DNA from: CAMAVH01 sp046297835
Lineage (GTDB): Bacteria; Pseudomonadota; Alphaproteobacteria; SMXQ01
Reading direction: 5' to 3'
DNA length: 64,000 nucleotides
Assembly (NCBI GenBank): GCA_046297835.1
Contig: JBKBHI010000003.1
Span: 310,001-374,000 of the forward strand
The position numbers and the translations under genes were made by a program. Shown piece after piece: positions 11,676-20,415 of this stretch. Position 1 is the stretch's first letter, and the number at the start of each line of letters is the position of its first letter. Below the pieces are notes generated by a model, which saw only the letters and a list, made by a program, of their open reading frames with translations, did not search any database and was not told the DNA's origin.

Positions 11676-13397
11676 TTAGACGCCCTTGCAGATGACGTTG
11701 AGCAGCGCCTGACGGCCGTCGCCGATCGCCTTCATGGCGCGATCGAGCGCCTTGGGCATGTCGGCCGGATCCTTGACGCATTCGCCATAGCCGTCGGCGA
11801 CCTCGACCGCCTTCTCGAACTTCGACGAGCCGGCTTCGAAATAGGTCAGCGGCTCGCGGTTGCTCTTGGAGGCATAGCCGGTCGGATAAACCTCGTGCGT
11901 GTTGCGCTTCACCGCGCCCCACATCTCGTTGTTGAAGACGATCGTGAGGATCGGCAGCTTCTCCGCCTTGGCGACGTAATGCGCCGGGATCGGATTGCCG
12001 AACATGTAAGCGCCGTCGCCGCAGGTGGCGATGACGGTGCGGTTCGGCTGCGCCATCTTCACGCCGAGCGCGGTGCCGAGGCCCCAGCCGAGCGCGCCGG
12101 CCGCGCCGACGCTGAACATGGTGCCCGGCTGGCTGAAGTTCATATGCTCGAACGTGACCGGCGATTCCTTGATCAGGATGCCGTCCTTGCCGCGCACCTT
12201 GTCGAGACAATGGGTGATCCAGGCCGGATGCAGCGGCGCTTCGCTCTTGCCCTTGGTCACAGCTTCGGCCCATTTGGCGCGCTGATCGGCGCGCATCTCG
12301 CCGAGACGCTTGGCGCGGTCGCCGATGCGATCTTTGGCGCGGCCGACCTTCTCTTCGAGCGCGTCGGCCAGCGCGTTCATGCTGGCGGCGACCGAGCCGG
12401 AGATCGACACGTCGCTGTTGAAGCCGCGGATCGGATAATTGCTGTACATCGGATCCATCGAGATCTGGATGATCTGGCAATCCGGCTTCGGGCCCTTCTT
12501 GTTGGGGATCCACGGCACGTCGCTCTCGATGACGAGGATGACGTCGGCTTCCTGCAGGCGCTGATCCGGGTTGTAGCCGAGATGCATCGGATGGTCGGTC
12601 TCGAGCGCCACATAGCGCGGCTTGCGCTGATAGACCGGGATCGAGAAGACGCTGGCCAGCCGCCCCATCGCCGCGACTTCAGCGGCGTTGCGCCCCGAGC
12701 TGGCGGTGATGATCATCGGATTCTCGGCCTTGGCGATGATGTCCGCCGCGCGCTCGATGGCCGCCGGGTTCGGATAGGCCGGCGACGGAATGGTGCGGCG
12801 GGTCGGCGAGGTGAATTGGAAATTGCTGATGTCGCGCGCCAGCACTTCGCGCGGCAGGCGCAGATAGACCGGGCCGGCCGGCTCGGCGGTCGCCATGGTG
12901 ATGGCGCGGTCCACCGTCGATTCCAGCACTTCGGCGTTGGGCAGCTCGTAATCCCACTTGGTGAACTCGCGCGCCATGGCGCCCTGGTCGCGCATTTCCT
13001 GCGGCCAATGGATCTCGCCGGTGCGCGCGCCGATCAAGCCGCCATCTTCGCTGAACGGCGTGCGGCCGGCGCTGAACAGCACCGGGATGTTGCCGCGCCA
13101 GGCGTTCAACAGGCCGCAGAGCGAGTTGGCGGTGCCGACGTTGACATGCACCATCGCCGCCTGCACGCGGCCGGAACCTAGGAAATAGCCGGTGGCCATA
13201 TGCACGGCGACGTTTTCGTGCGGCACGGTGACGGGCGTCGGCACCTTGACGCCTTCGGCCTGCAGCTTGGCGTAAGCTTCGATCAGCGGCGCGAAATCGG
13301 TGCCGGCATTGGCGAACAGATAATCGATGCCGCGATCCGACAACAATTGCAGATAGGCTTCGGCAACGGTGCCTGTCGCGATGGTCTTGTTCGCCAC
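11676..13397 (-). CDS. Thiamine pyrophosphate-requiring enzyme, acetolactate synthase-like
   Basis: 573 residues with the three-part layout of the acetolactate synthase/benzoylformate decarboxylase superfamily. The N-terminal domain has the activating glutamate in VPHENVAVHMATGYF (Glu61). The central domain includes NPMIITASSGRNAAEV. The C-terminal TPP site runs from GDGAYMFG (residue 460) to FNN (489-490), the classical spacing. This would be a ThDP-dependent 2-oxo acid decarboxylase or ligase, cytosolic. The substrate is not evident. It is monocistronic between a terminator and a divergent oxidoreductase gene only 90 bases away, which may share its control. Confidence 0.85.
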   Translation of the reverse strand: MANKTIATGTVAEAYLQLLSDRGIDYLFANAGTDFAPLIEAYAKLQAEGVKVPTPVTVPHENVAVHMATGYFLGSGRVQAAMVHVNVGTANSLCGLLNAWRGNIPVLFSAGRTPFSEDGGLIGARTGEIHWPQEMRDQGAMAREFTKWDYELPNAEVLESTVDRAITMATAEPAGPVYLRLPREVLARDISNFQFTSPTRRTIPSPAYPNPAAIERAADIIAKAENPMIITASSGRNAAEVAAMGRLASVFSIPVYQRKPRYVALETDHPMHLGYNPDQRLQEADVILVIESDVPWIPNKKGPKPDCQIIQISMDPMYSNYPIRGFNSDVSISGSVAASMNALADALEEKVGRAKDRIGDRAKRLGEMRADQRAKWAEAVTKGKSEAPLHPAWITHCLDKVRGKDGILIKESPVTFEHMNFSQPGTMFSVGAAGALGWGLGTALGVKMAQPNRTVIATCGDGAYMFGNPIPAHYVAKAEKLPILTIVFNNEMWGAVKRNTHEVYPTGYASKSNREPLTYFEAGSSKFEKAVEVADGYGECVKDPADMPKALDRAMKAIGDGRQALLNVICKGV

Positions 13398-13486
13398 GTG
13401 GTGTCTCCCTGTATGCTTGGCTACGCTGATTTTGCGCTAACATAGCGGTCGAGCTTTCCCCGCGCCAGACGCCAGACAGGGCAAAG

Positions 13487-15106
13487 ATGACAAGTTCTGC
13501 GACAGTATCGTCCCGCACAGCGGAACAATACGACGCCATCGTCGTTGGCGGCGGCCACAACGGCCTCGTCTGCGCCGGCTATCTCGCGCGCGCTGGGTTG
13601 AAGGTGAAGGTCGTCGAGAAGCGCCACACGGTCGGCGGCGCAGCGGTGACGGAGGAATTTCATCCGGGATTCCGTAATTCCGTCTGCTCCTATGTCGTCA
13701 GCCTGCTGCATCCGCAGGTGATCCGCGACCTCGAGTTGGCCAAGCACGGACTGACGATTCTCGATCGGCCGTCGGGCTACCTCTGCCTGCTGCCGGGCGG
13801 CGCGGCGCTGCAATTGCCGCGCGACGTCGCGGCGGCGAAACGCGAGATCGCCAAATTGTCCTCGCGCGACGCCCAAGCCTATGCCGAACTCGACGAAGAA
13901 TTATGCGAGATCGGCATGGCGCTGGGCGCCGTGATGGCCGAGCCGCCGCCCAATTTCGGCGGCGGCCTCGCCGATCTGTGGCAAGCGCTGAAGCTCGGCA
14001 ACAAGCTGCGCGCCCTGCCCGGCCGCCTGCAAGCGGCGCTCGCCGAATTGATGACCGCGAGCATCGGCGATTACGTCGCCGCGCGCTTCGAGCGCGAGGA
14101 ATTGCAAGGCGCGCTCGGCTTCGAGGGCGTGATCGGCAATTTCGCCAGCCCCTATCATCCCGGCACGGCCTACGTGCTGCTGCATCACATGTTCGGCGAG
14201 GTGAACGGCCAGCCCGCCGCGTGGGGACACGCCGTCGGCGGCATGGGCGCGATCACGCAGGCGATGGCGCGCTCCGCCGAAGCGCGCGGCGCGCATATCG
14301 AAACCTCCTCGCCGGTGCGCGAGATCATCGTCGAAGGCGGCAAGGCCCAGGGGGTCGTGCTGGAAGACGGCCGCGCGATCCGCGCGAGCGTCGTCGCCGG
14401 CAACGTCCATCCGCAAACGCTGTTCCTCAAGATGATGGACGGCGGATCGCTGCCCGACGATTTCCGTCGCCGCATTACGCATTGGCGCTCAAAGTCGGCG
14501 ACGTTCCGCATGAACCTGGCGCTCAGCGAATTGCCGGCCTTCACATCGCTCGCCCGGGACGCCGACGCCGCCGCGCACATGAAAGGCAGCATCAACATCG
14601 CGCCGTCGCTCGATTATCTGCAGCGCGCCTACGACGACGCGCGCGCCTCCGGCTGGTCAAAAGCGCCGGTCGTCTCGATGAACATTCCGAGCGTGCTCGA
14701 TGATTCGCTCGCGCCCAAGGGCGCCCATGTCGCCAGCCTGTTCTGCCAGCATTTCGACTTCGATCTGCCGGACGGCCAAAACTGGGACGATGCGAAGGAG
14801 CGCGCCGCGGACCTCATCATCAACACGGTCGCCGAGCACGCGCCGAACCTGAAACGCGCCATCGTCGGCCGCCAGGTGCTATCGCCGCTCGATCTCGAAC
14901 GCGAGTTCGGCCTGATCGGCGGCGACATCTTCCACGGCGCGATCCACCTCGACCAGATTTTCAGCCTGCGCCCGGCGGCCGGCTATGCCGACCACCGCAC
15001 GCCGATCGAAGGGCTTTATCTTTGCGGCTCGGGCGCGCATCCGGGCGGCGGCGTCACCGGCCTACCCGGCCGCAACGCCGCCCGCGCCATCCTCAAGGAC
15101 CGCTGA
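13487..15106 (+). CDS. FAD-dependent oxidoreductase of the PYROXD2/phytoene desaturase-like family
   Basis: 539 residues. The N-terminal dinucleotide loop VVGGGHNGLVCAGYLARAG with VVEKR at the end of the second strand binds FAD. A C-terminal GLYLCGSGAHPGGGVTGLPG closes the flavin site. Length and motifs match the bacterial group related to human PYROXD2 and carotenoid desaturases (CrtI fold), but no carotenoid gene lies nearby, so pigment synthesis is unlikely. The reaction is unknown, probably oxidation of an amine or a hydrophobic substrate. It is divergent from the TPP enzyme gene and converges, with a 7-base gap, on the Fnr-type regulator gene. Confidence 0.85.
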   Translation: MTSSATVSSRTAEQYDAIVVGGGHNGLVCAGYLARAGLKVKVVEKRHTVGGAAVTEEFHPGFRNSVCSYVVSLLHPQVIRDLELAKHGLTILDRPSGYLCLLPGGAALQLPRDVAAAKREIAKLSSRDAQAYAELDEELCEIGMALGAVMAEPPPNFGGGLADLWQALKLGNKLRALPGRLQAALAELMTASIGDYVAARFEREELQGALGFEGVIGNFASPYHPGTAYVLLHHMFGEVNGQPAAWGHAVGGMGAITQAMARSAEARGAHIETSSPVREIIVEGGKAQGVVLEDGRAIRASVVAGNVHPQTLFLKMMDGGSLPDDFRRRITHWRSKSATFRMNLALSELPAFTSLARDADAAAHMKGSINIAPSLDYLQRAYDDARASGWSKAPVVSMNIPSVLDDSLAPKGAHVASLFCQHFDFDLPDGQNWDDAKERAADLIINTVAEHAPNLKRAIVGRQVLSPLDLEREFGLIGGDIFHGAIHLDQIFSLRPAAGYADHRTPIEGLYLCGSGAHPGGGVTGLPGRNAARAILKDR

Positions 15107-15113
15107 CGCCGCC

Positions 15114-15938
15114 TCACGCGCCGATGGCGAGATCGGCGAATTTCCCGGTGTCGAGCAGCACGACTTCCTGCGGGCGCGGCAGCTTCAGCACGCCCTCCTC
15201 GCGCAGCTTGGTCAAGGTGCGGCTCACCGTCTCGACCGTCAGGCCGAGATAATCGGCGATCTCGGCGCGGCTCATCGTCAAAGTAATGGGGTTGCCGGGC
15301 TTGCCGCGCTTCTTGGCGCGTTCCGACATGGTCAACAGGAAGGAGAGCAGCTTTTCGCGCGCGGTCATGCGCCCGAGCAGCAGCATCTGCTCCTGCGCGG
15401 CGGTCAGCTCGTCGTTGGAGATGCGCAACAGACGCTCGGTCAGCTTCTGCAACGCGCCGAACGCCGCGGTCAGCTCGCGGCGCTGAAAGCGGCACACCTT
15501 CACATGATCGACGGCTTCGGCGCTGTAGGCGTATTCGCTGCCGGATGACAGGCCGAGGAAATCGCCGGGAAAGAGGAAGCCGGTGATCTGCATCCGCCCG
15601 TCCGGCAGGCTTTTATAAAGTTTCACCGTGCCTTCCAGCACGTTGAAAACTTCGCGCGCCGGATCGCCTTCTTGAAAAAGAAGCTGGTGCGGCTCGCTGA
15701 AACTGTGGTGCGCCAGCTTGCTCAGCTTGAGCAACTCTTCCTCATTCATCACTCCGCAAAAAGTGATGTGGCGCAGGTCGCAGACCGCGCAGGAAGTTCC
15801 TGCGCAATGGCTAGGCAAGGAATGGCGCGCATTCGTCATGACGGCCGCGTCTAGCTGGGATTTGTTAATCGGTTCCAGCCTAGGCCGAGGCAGCGGAGAA
15901 ACCAAGCTATTCGGATTATGTCTCTGAATAAGCATCAT
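15114..15938 (-). CDS. Crp/Fnr family oxygen-responsive regulator, FnrL/FnrN type
   Basis: A 274-residue transcription factor with an N-terminal iron-sulfur region, a cAMP-receptor-like beta-roll and a winged helix. Cys50, Cys53 and Cys61 form CX2CX7C as in FnrL, and Cys149 in VCRFQRREL fits the fourth ligand; Cys45 is extra. The recognition helix reads GLTVETVSRTLTKL, with the E..SR residues that read TTGAT sites. It should bind a [4Fe-4S] cluster and switch genes under low oxygen. AAGGGGGA precedes the ATG at 15938. A second ATG at 15839 would give 241 residues and keep all cysteines. An Fnr-like box lies 41 bases upstream. Confidence 0.9.
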   Translation of the reverse strand: MMLIQRHNPNSLVSPLPRPRLEPINKSQLDAAVMTNARHSLPSHCAGTSCAVCDLRHITFCGVMNEEELLKLSKLAHHSFSEPHQLLFQEGDPAREVFNVLEGTVKLYKSLPDGRMQITGFLFPGDFLGLSSGSEYAYSAEAVDHVKVCRFQRRELTAAFGALQKLTERLLRISNDELTAAQEQMLLLGRMTAREKLLSFLLTMSERAKKRGKPGNPITLTMSRAEIADYLGLTVETVSRTLTKLREEGVLKLPRPQEVVLLDTGKFADLAIGA

Positions 15939-15978
15939 TTTTCCCCCTTGCTAGGCCACCGAAAGAAAGCGGCACAAT

Positions 15979-15992
15979 TTGACCGAGATCAA
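15979..15992. promoter_or_regulatory. FNR box (TTGAC-N4-ATCAA)
   Basis: TTGAC CGAG ATCAA differs from the consensus TTGAT-N4-ATCAA at one base. It lies between the divergent fnr-type gene and the bicupin dioxygenase gene, so autoregulation and oxygen control of the dioxygenase are both possible. Confidence 0.75.
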
Positions 15993-16015
15993 TGTTTCGT
16001 ATTCTAACGATTATA

Positions 16016-16033
16016 TCATTAGATACCTAATGA
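16016..16033. promoter_or_regulatory. Inverted repeat upstream of the bicupin gene
   Basis: TCATTAG, ATAC, CTAATGA is a perfect 7-bp inverted repeat, 37 bases before the bicupin start in an AT-rich patch. Its size and place suggest an operator for a dimeric repressor. No regulator gene other than the Fnr-type one is adjacent. Confidence 0.5.
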
Positions 16034-16069
16034 ATTTTTGTTGAGCTATCGCCTCGAAGGGAGAACATC

Positions 16070-17188
16070 ATGAGCGACGCCACTTTCATCGACCGGTCCG
16101 GCCGCCAAACGCCTGATCACCACACCCACCGCGACCATTCGCTGAAATGGTGGGAGCCGATCATCGTGCCGAAGGCGCGCATGGAGGCGGAGATGGCCCG
16201 CCTCGCCGCCCTGCCCGCCCCGAACAACGGCGTGCGCCGGACGATGATCGTCCATCCGCAGGATGCCATGCGGCTCGGTTTCGCGCCGGGCGTCGACGTC
16301 AGCCTCGACGTGCTGCTGCCCGGCGAGCGCACCAAGCCGGTGCGGCAGAATTCCTCGATCGTGAACTTCTGCATCAAGGGCGCCGGCTCGACCGTCGCCA
16401 ACGGCAAGACGACGACATTCCAGCAGTATGACGTGTTCACCACGCCGTCGATGGCGGTGCATGAATACGTCAACGACACGAACGAGACCCAGGTGCGTCT
16501 ACGCTATTCCAACGGCGCGCTGCTCGAGCGGCTCAACATCCATCTCATCGACGAGGATCCGCCGGAGCCGACGCGCGACAACCTCACGCCGGCCGCCGAG
16601 GACATCCGCGAAGGTCACAAGAATCCGTTCGGCACCTTCCAGCTCACCGACGACGGCGCTTGGCTGCTGCCTTACGAGAAGCTGGTCGCGCCCGATCCCG
16701 TCGCCATCAAGCCGCACCTGTGGCCGTGGCGCAAAGTGAAGACCGAGCTCGACAAGCTTGCAGCGCTCGGCCAGGCCTACAAGGGCCGCCGGCTCTATCT
16801 GCTCTACGATCCGGTGACGGGCCGCAGCAACGGCACCACGCCCAACTTCTTCGCCACCATCACGGTGCGTCCCGCCGGCATTTCCGACCGTCCGCACCGC
16901 CATGCCTCGGCGGCGATGAACTATTACTTCGGCGGCGAAGGCCATTCCATCGTCGAAGGCAAGCGCTACGAGTGGCAGGCCGGCGACTTCATGTTCTCCG
17001 CGCCGGGCTGGGCGACGCACAACCACGTCGCCGACAAGGGCCCCGTCTACGAGCTGACCATCCAGGACATGCCCTTCTGCATCAACAGCGACTGCCTGCT
17101 ATGGCAAGAGGACATGAAAGGCCCGATCTCGCTGCTCGGATCGCACGCGGGCTTCAACACCAACCGGGCCAAGGCGGTGGCCGGCTAA
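16070..17188 (+). CDS. Bicupin protein, gentisate 1,2-dioxygenase-like
   Basis: 372 residues with two cupin barrels, the plan of gentisate and related ring-cleaving dioxygenases. The first barrel is around residues 75-150 (LLPGERTKPVRQNSS, then VFTTPSMAVHEYVN). The second is around 270-345, with SDRPHRHASAAMNYYFGGEG and APGWATHNH supplying probable Fe(II) histidines. The first barrel looks poor in metal ligands, so one iron per subunit is likely. GGGAG lies eight bases before the ATG. The substrate is not certain; no further aromatic pathway gene is adjacent. The upstream FNR box suggests oxygen-dependent control, which suits an oxygenase. Confidence 0.75.
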   Translation: MSDATFIDRSGRQTPDHHTHRDHSLKWWEPIIVPKARMEAEMARLAALPAPNNGVRRTMIVHPQDAMRLGFAPGVDVSLDVLLPGERTKPVRQNSSIVNFCIKGAGSTVANGKTTTFQQYDVFTTPSMAVHEYVNDTNETQVRLRYSNGALLERLNIHLIDEDPPEPTRDNLTPAAEDIREGHKNPFGTFQLTDDGAWLLPYEKLVAPDPVAIKPHLWPWRKVKTELDKLAALGQAYKGRRLYLLYDPVTGRSNGTTPNFFATITVRPAGISDRPHRHASAAMNYYFGGEGHSIVEGKRYEWQAGDFMFSAPGWATHNHVADKGPVYELTIQDMPFCINSDCLLWQEDMKGPISLLGSHAGFNTNRAKAVAG

Positions 17189-17208
17189 GCCGGCCTCTCT
17201 CCCCCGCC

Positions 17209-18078
17209 TCAGTCCGCAAAGCCGGCCATGGCGCGAACCTCCCGCGCGCTGTGGCCGGCTTCTTTGTAGCTGCGGATCGAACGCGCGTCGTCGCGCTTGG
17301 CGAGGCGGCGGCCGGTCTCGTCGGCGATCAGCCCATGATGATGATAGGCCGGAGTCGGGAGATCGAGCAGGGCTTGCAGCAGGCAGTGGATATGCGTCGC
17401 GGCGAACAGGTCCTCGCCGCGCGTCACCAGCGTCACGCCCTGCAAGGCGTCGTCGACCGTCACGCTGAGATGATAGCTCGTCGCGATATCCTTGCGCGCC
17501 AGCACCACGTCGCCGAACAGCTCGGGGGTGGCGACGACCTCGCCTTTGCCGCGATCATGCCAGCGCAGCGATCCGGTGCGTGCGAGCGCCTTCGCCATGT
17601 TCAGCCGCAGCGCATAGGGCTCGCCGGCGGCGATGCGCGCTTCGCGCTCTGGCGCGCTCAAATGGCGGCAGATGCCGGGATAGACCGGACCGTCCGGCCC
17701 GACATGCGGCGCTTCGCCGGCGCGCGCGATCTCGTCGGCGATGTCGCGCCGCGTGCAGAAGCAGGGATACAGCAGTTCTCGTGCCGCCAGCTTGTCGAGC
17801 GCGACGCGATAGTCGGCGAGATGCTCCGACTGGCGGCGCACGGGTTGCGGCCACGACAGACCGAGCCACGCCAGATCCTCATAGAGCGCGGCCTCGAACT
17901 CCGGCCGCGAACGGCCGCCGTCGATGTCCTCGATCCGCAGCAGGAACCGTCCGCCCGCCGCGCGCGCCGCGGTCCAGGCGAACAGCGCCGAATGGGCGTG
18001 GCCGAGATGCAAAAGCCCGGTGGGGCTCGGCGCGAAGCGGGTGACGGTCTCAGGCACAGACTGATCTCTCATGCGCAT
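17209..18078 (-). CDS. gluQ: Glutamyl-Q tRNA(Asp) synthetase
   Basis: A 289-residue paralogue of the catalytic half of glutamyl-tRNA synthetase, without the anticodon-binding domain. It has FAPSPTGLLHLGHAHS (class I HIGH variant), the IEDIDGGRSRPEFEAALYEDL segment, a zinc-site pattern CFC followed by Y and C about 25 residues on, and LAKRDDARSIR as the KMSKS-like loop. It attaches glutamate to queuosine in the wobble position of tRNA-Asp. In-frame TTG, ATG and ATG starts stand at 18081, 18078 and 18072 with no strong ribosome site; 18078 is chosen. It converges on the bicupin gene. Confidence 0.92.
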   Translation of the reverse strand: MRMRDQSVPETVTRFAPSPTGLLHLGHAHSALFAWTAARAAGGRFLLRIEDIDGGRSRPEFEAALYEDLAWLGLSWPQPVRRQSEHLADYRVALDKLAARELLYPCFCTRRDIADEIARAGEAPHVGPDGPVYPGICRHLSAPEREARIAAGEPYALRLNMAKALARTGSLRWHDRGKGEVVATPELFGDVVLARKDIATSYHLSVTVDDALQGVTLVTRGEDLFAATHIHCLLQALLDLPTPAYHHHGLIADETGRRLAKRDDARSIRSYKEAGHSAREVRAMAGFAD

Positions 18079-18183
18079 CAATGGGCGAGGATCGGCACTT
18101 TACCGCGCCCGGCGGCCAGACCTATCCTGAAAGCAATCGGCCTATAAAAACCTCGCCGATCACATAAGCCTGGGGAGGCTCGC

Positions 18184-19221
18184 ATGAACAAGACGCTGAC
18201 GCCCTTAGCCTGCGCGTTCGCCACCGTCGCCCTGTCGACGCTCCTGACGCCGACGCCCGCCGCCGCCGATGCGGTCGGGGACTTCTATAAGGGCAAGACC
18301 GTCAATCTCATCATCGGCTACGCGCCCGGCGCCGGCTACGACACTTACGGCCGGCTGATCGCGCGCCATTTCGGTCGCTTCCTGCCGGGCACGCCGAACA
18401 TCGTGCCGCAAAACATGCCCGGCGCCGGCAGCATCAAGGCGGCGAACCATATCTACAACGTCGCCGCCAAGGACGGCAGCGTGCTCGGCATGTTCGCCTC
18501 GTCGGCCGCGTTCGAGCAGATGTTCGGCGGCGAGGGCGTGCAGTTCGACACCGCCAAATTCACCTGGATCGGCAATATCGACGAAAGCATCGGCACCTGC
18601 GGCGTGTGGCACACCACCGGCGTGGAGAATTTCGACCAGATGCTGAAGACCGATCTGGTGTTCGGCGGCAGCGGCGCCGCGGCCGTCACCTCGCAGCACG
18701 CGATCGCGCTGCGCAACCTGCTCGGCGCGAAGATCAAGCTGGTGCAAGGCTATAACGGCGCGCAGGACGTCAAGCTCGCCATGGCGCGCGGCGAGGTCCA
18801 AGCCGGCTGTGGCATGGCCCTCTCCTCGCTCAAGTCGCAACATGCGCAGGAATGGAAGTCGGGCCAGCTTCGGCCGATCATCCAGCTCGCCATCGAACGC
18901 AGCCCCGACCTGCCGAACGTGGCGCACATCTACGACTACGCCAAGGACGAGGAGATGCGCCAGGTGTTCGATCTGGTGTTCGGCCGCCATGTCATCGGCC
19001 GGCCGCTGTCCGCCCCGCCAGGCGTGCCGACCGACCGCAAGCAGGCGCTGCGCAAGGCCTTCATGGACACGATGCAGGACAAGACCTTCCTCGCCGACGC
19101 CGACAAGCTGAGGCTCGACATCACTCCGTCCGACGGCGAAGGAGTCGAGAAGCTGTTCGCGCGCTTCTTCAGCTACCCGAAAACCGTGGTCGCGAAGGCC
19201 GTGGCGGCGATGAAAGAATAG
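18184..19221 (+). CDS. Tripartite tricarboxylate transporter (Bug family) substrate-binding protein
   Basis: 345 residues beginning with a signal peptide that ends near PAAAADA, so periplasmic. FYKGKTVNLIIGYAPGAGYDTYGRLIARH is the family's opening: a strand, then the glycine-rich loop that grips a carboxylate group, followed by VPQNMPGAGSIKAANHIYN. These are extracytoplasmic receptors for TctAB-type carriers, but no tctA or tctB gene is in the window, so it is an orphan receptor, as is common in this family. GGGGAGG lies a few bases before the ATG. The ligand is unknown. Confidence 0.88.
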   Translation: MNKTLTPLACAFATVALSTLLTPTPAAADAVGDFYKGKTVNLIIGYAPGAGYDTYGRLIARHFGRFLPGTPNIVPQNMPGAGSIKAANHIYNVAAKDGSVLGMFASSAAFEQMFGGEGVQFDTAKFTWIGNIDESIGTCGVWHTTGVENFDQMLKTDLVFGGSGAAAVTSQHAIALRNLLGAKIKLVQGYNGAQDVKLAMARGEVQAGCGMALSSLKSQHAQEWKSGQLRPIIQLAIERSPDLPNVAHIYDYAKDEEMRQVFDLVFGRHVIGRPLSAPPGVPTDRKQALRKAFMDTMQDKTFLADADKLRLDITPSDGEGVEKLFARFFSYPKTVVAKAVAAMKE

Positions 19222-19236
19222 CTGGGGCGCGGTCGC

Positions 19237-19950
19237 TCACGCCTGGGCGGCCGCGTTCTTCTTCGCATTGGCGGCAATGTAGCCGACGGCTTCGTCCGTG
19301 GTCATGACGTCGCCGAACGCGAGGTAGAAGTTGAGCAACGTGGCGGCCTGCTCCTCGTCGCTCCCGGCGGCGAGGCAATCGCTCACCATCGCCGTCTGGA
19401 AATTCAGCATGCAGGCGTCGCGCGCCGTCGATTCGCAACAGACGCTAGTCGAGGTGCCGGCGATCAGCAGCGTTTTGACGCCGCGCGCCCGCAGGACCGA
19501 TTCGATGTCGGACGCGCCCTGGATGAAAGCCGAAAAGCGGGTTTTATCGACCACGGCGTCGCCCGGACGCACATCGAGGCCCGCCCATAATTCGTGGCCG
19601 ACCGAGCCGGGCTTCAAGACTTCGGCGCGCTTCGCGCCGCGCGACGGATGCGACAGCTTCTCGTAGACCGTCGACCAATTTTCGAACGATTCCGCGCTCG
19701 CCGTGTTGCGGACCCAGACGACCGAACCGCCCGCGGCGCGCAACGCGCCGGCCAGCCGGTTGACGTTCGGCACGATCTCCGGCGCGCCCGGAATGAAGCT
19801 GAGGGCGACGCCTTCCAGCATGTAGGCGTTCTGCAGATCGACGACGACGAGAGCCGCGCGCGCCGGGTCCATGTCGTCATAGACATGACGCTTGCCGCGC
19901 CGCGCGATCACCCGCCGCTCGGCCCACTCGGGCATGACCGTCTTGTGCAT
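19237..19950 (-). CDS. Cysteine hydrolase, isochorismatase family
   Basis: 237 residues from the ATG at 19948-19950, which has GAGGGGG ahead of it; the open frame extends further upstream without support. The catalytic triad of the family is visible: Asp38 in VVVDLQNAY, Lys136 in VVDKTRFSAF and Cys171 in GTSTSVCCESTARDA. The protein should cleave an amide, ether or carbamoyl bond (isochorismatase, nicotinamidase or N-carbamoyl hydrolase relatives). Neighbours, including the convergent tricarboxylate receptor, do not pin down the substrate. Confidence 0.88.
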   Translation of the reverse strand: MHKTVMPEWAERRVIARRGKRHVYDDMDPARAALVVVDLQNAYMLEGVALSFIPGAPEIVPNVNRLAGALRAAGGSVVWVRNTASAESFENWSTVYEKLSHPSRGAKRAEVLKPGSVGHELWAGLDVRPGDAVVDKTRFSAFIQGASDIESVLRARGVKTLLIAGTSTSVCCESTARDACMLNFQTAMVSDCLAAGSDEEQAATLLNFYLAFGDVMTTDEAVGYIAANAKKNAAAQA

Positions 19951-20056
19951 GGCTTTATCCCCCTCTGTGAGCCGACCGGCGTTATTATCGGGCCAAGCGC
20001 GCCTGCGGCCAAGCCATGACGCGCCGCTCACGTTTCACCGAAGGAAATCGGCCCCC

Positions 20057-20347
20057 ATGGATACCGACCGCATCAAGCTCGAAGCCCGCCTGTTCGCCAG
20101 CGAATATCTGCTCTGCAACCTCTACGCCATGATCTTTCGCGGCGCGCCCGACCCGGCGGCCGCGGTCCAGGCGTTCGGCGGCGACCTGCGCCGCCACATG
20201 GAAGGTTTCGCCGTCGCCGGCCTGGAGCCGGCGCAGTCGGATGCCTTCGCCGGCGAGGTGCGCGACGCGCTCGACATCCTGCTCGGGCAGCTCGGCCGCA
20301 TGATGGCCCAGCCTCAGGCGTCCGACGGAAATCCGCCGGCCCATTGA
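20057..20347 (+). CDS. Hypothetical protein (96 aa)
   Basis: A 96-residue, mainly helical cytosolic protein starting MDTDRIKLEARL, with AAGGAA upstream of the ATG. It contains FASEYLLCNLYAMIFRG near the start and a C-terminal GEVRDALDILLGQLGRMM helix. One cysteine, no signal peptide and no recognised family. It may share a transcript with the DUF6134 gene 68 bases downstream. Confidence 0.6.
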   Translation: MDTDRIKLEARLFASEYLLCNLYAMIFRGAPDPAAAVQAFGGDLRRHMEGFAVAGLEPAQSDAFAGEVRDALDILLGQLGRMMAQPQASDGNPPAH

Positions 20348-20415
20348 GCGCCGCCTGATCCGGCCAAGCGCGGCGTGCGTAGGAGACTTATGGCTTTACC
20401 CGCGCTTGGTGGATC

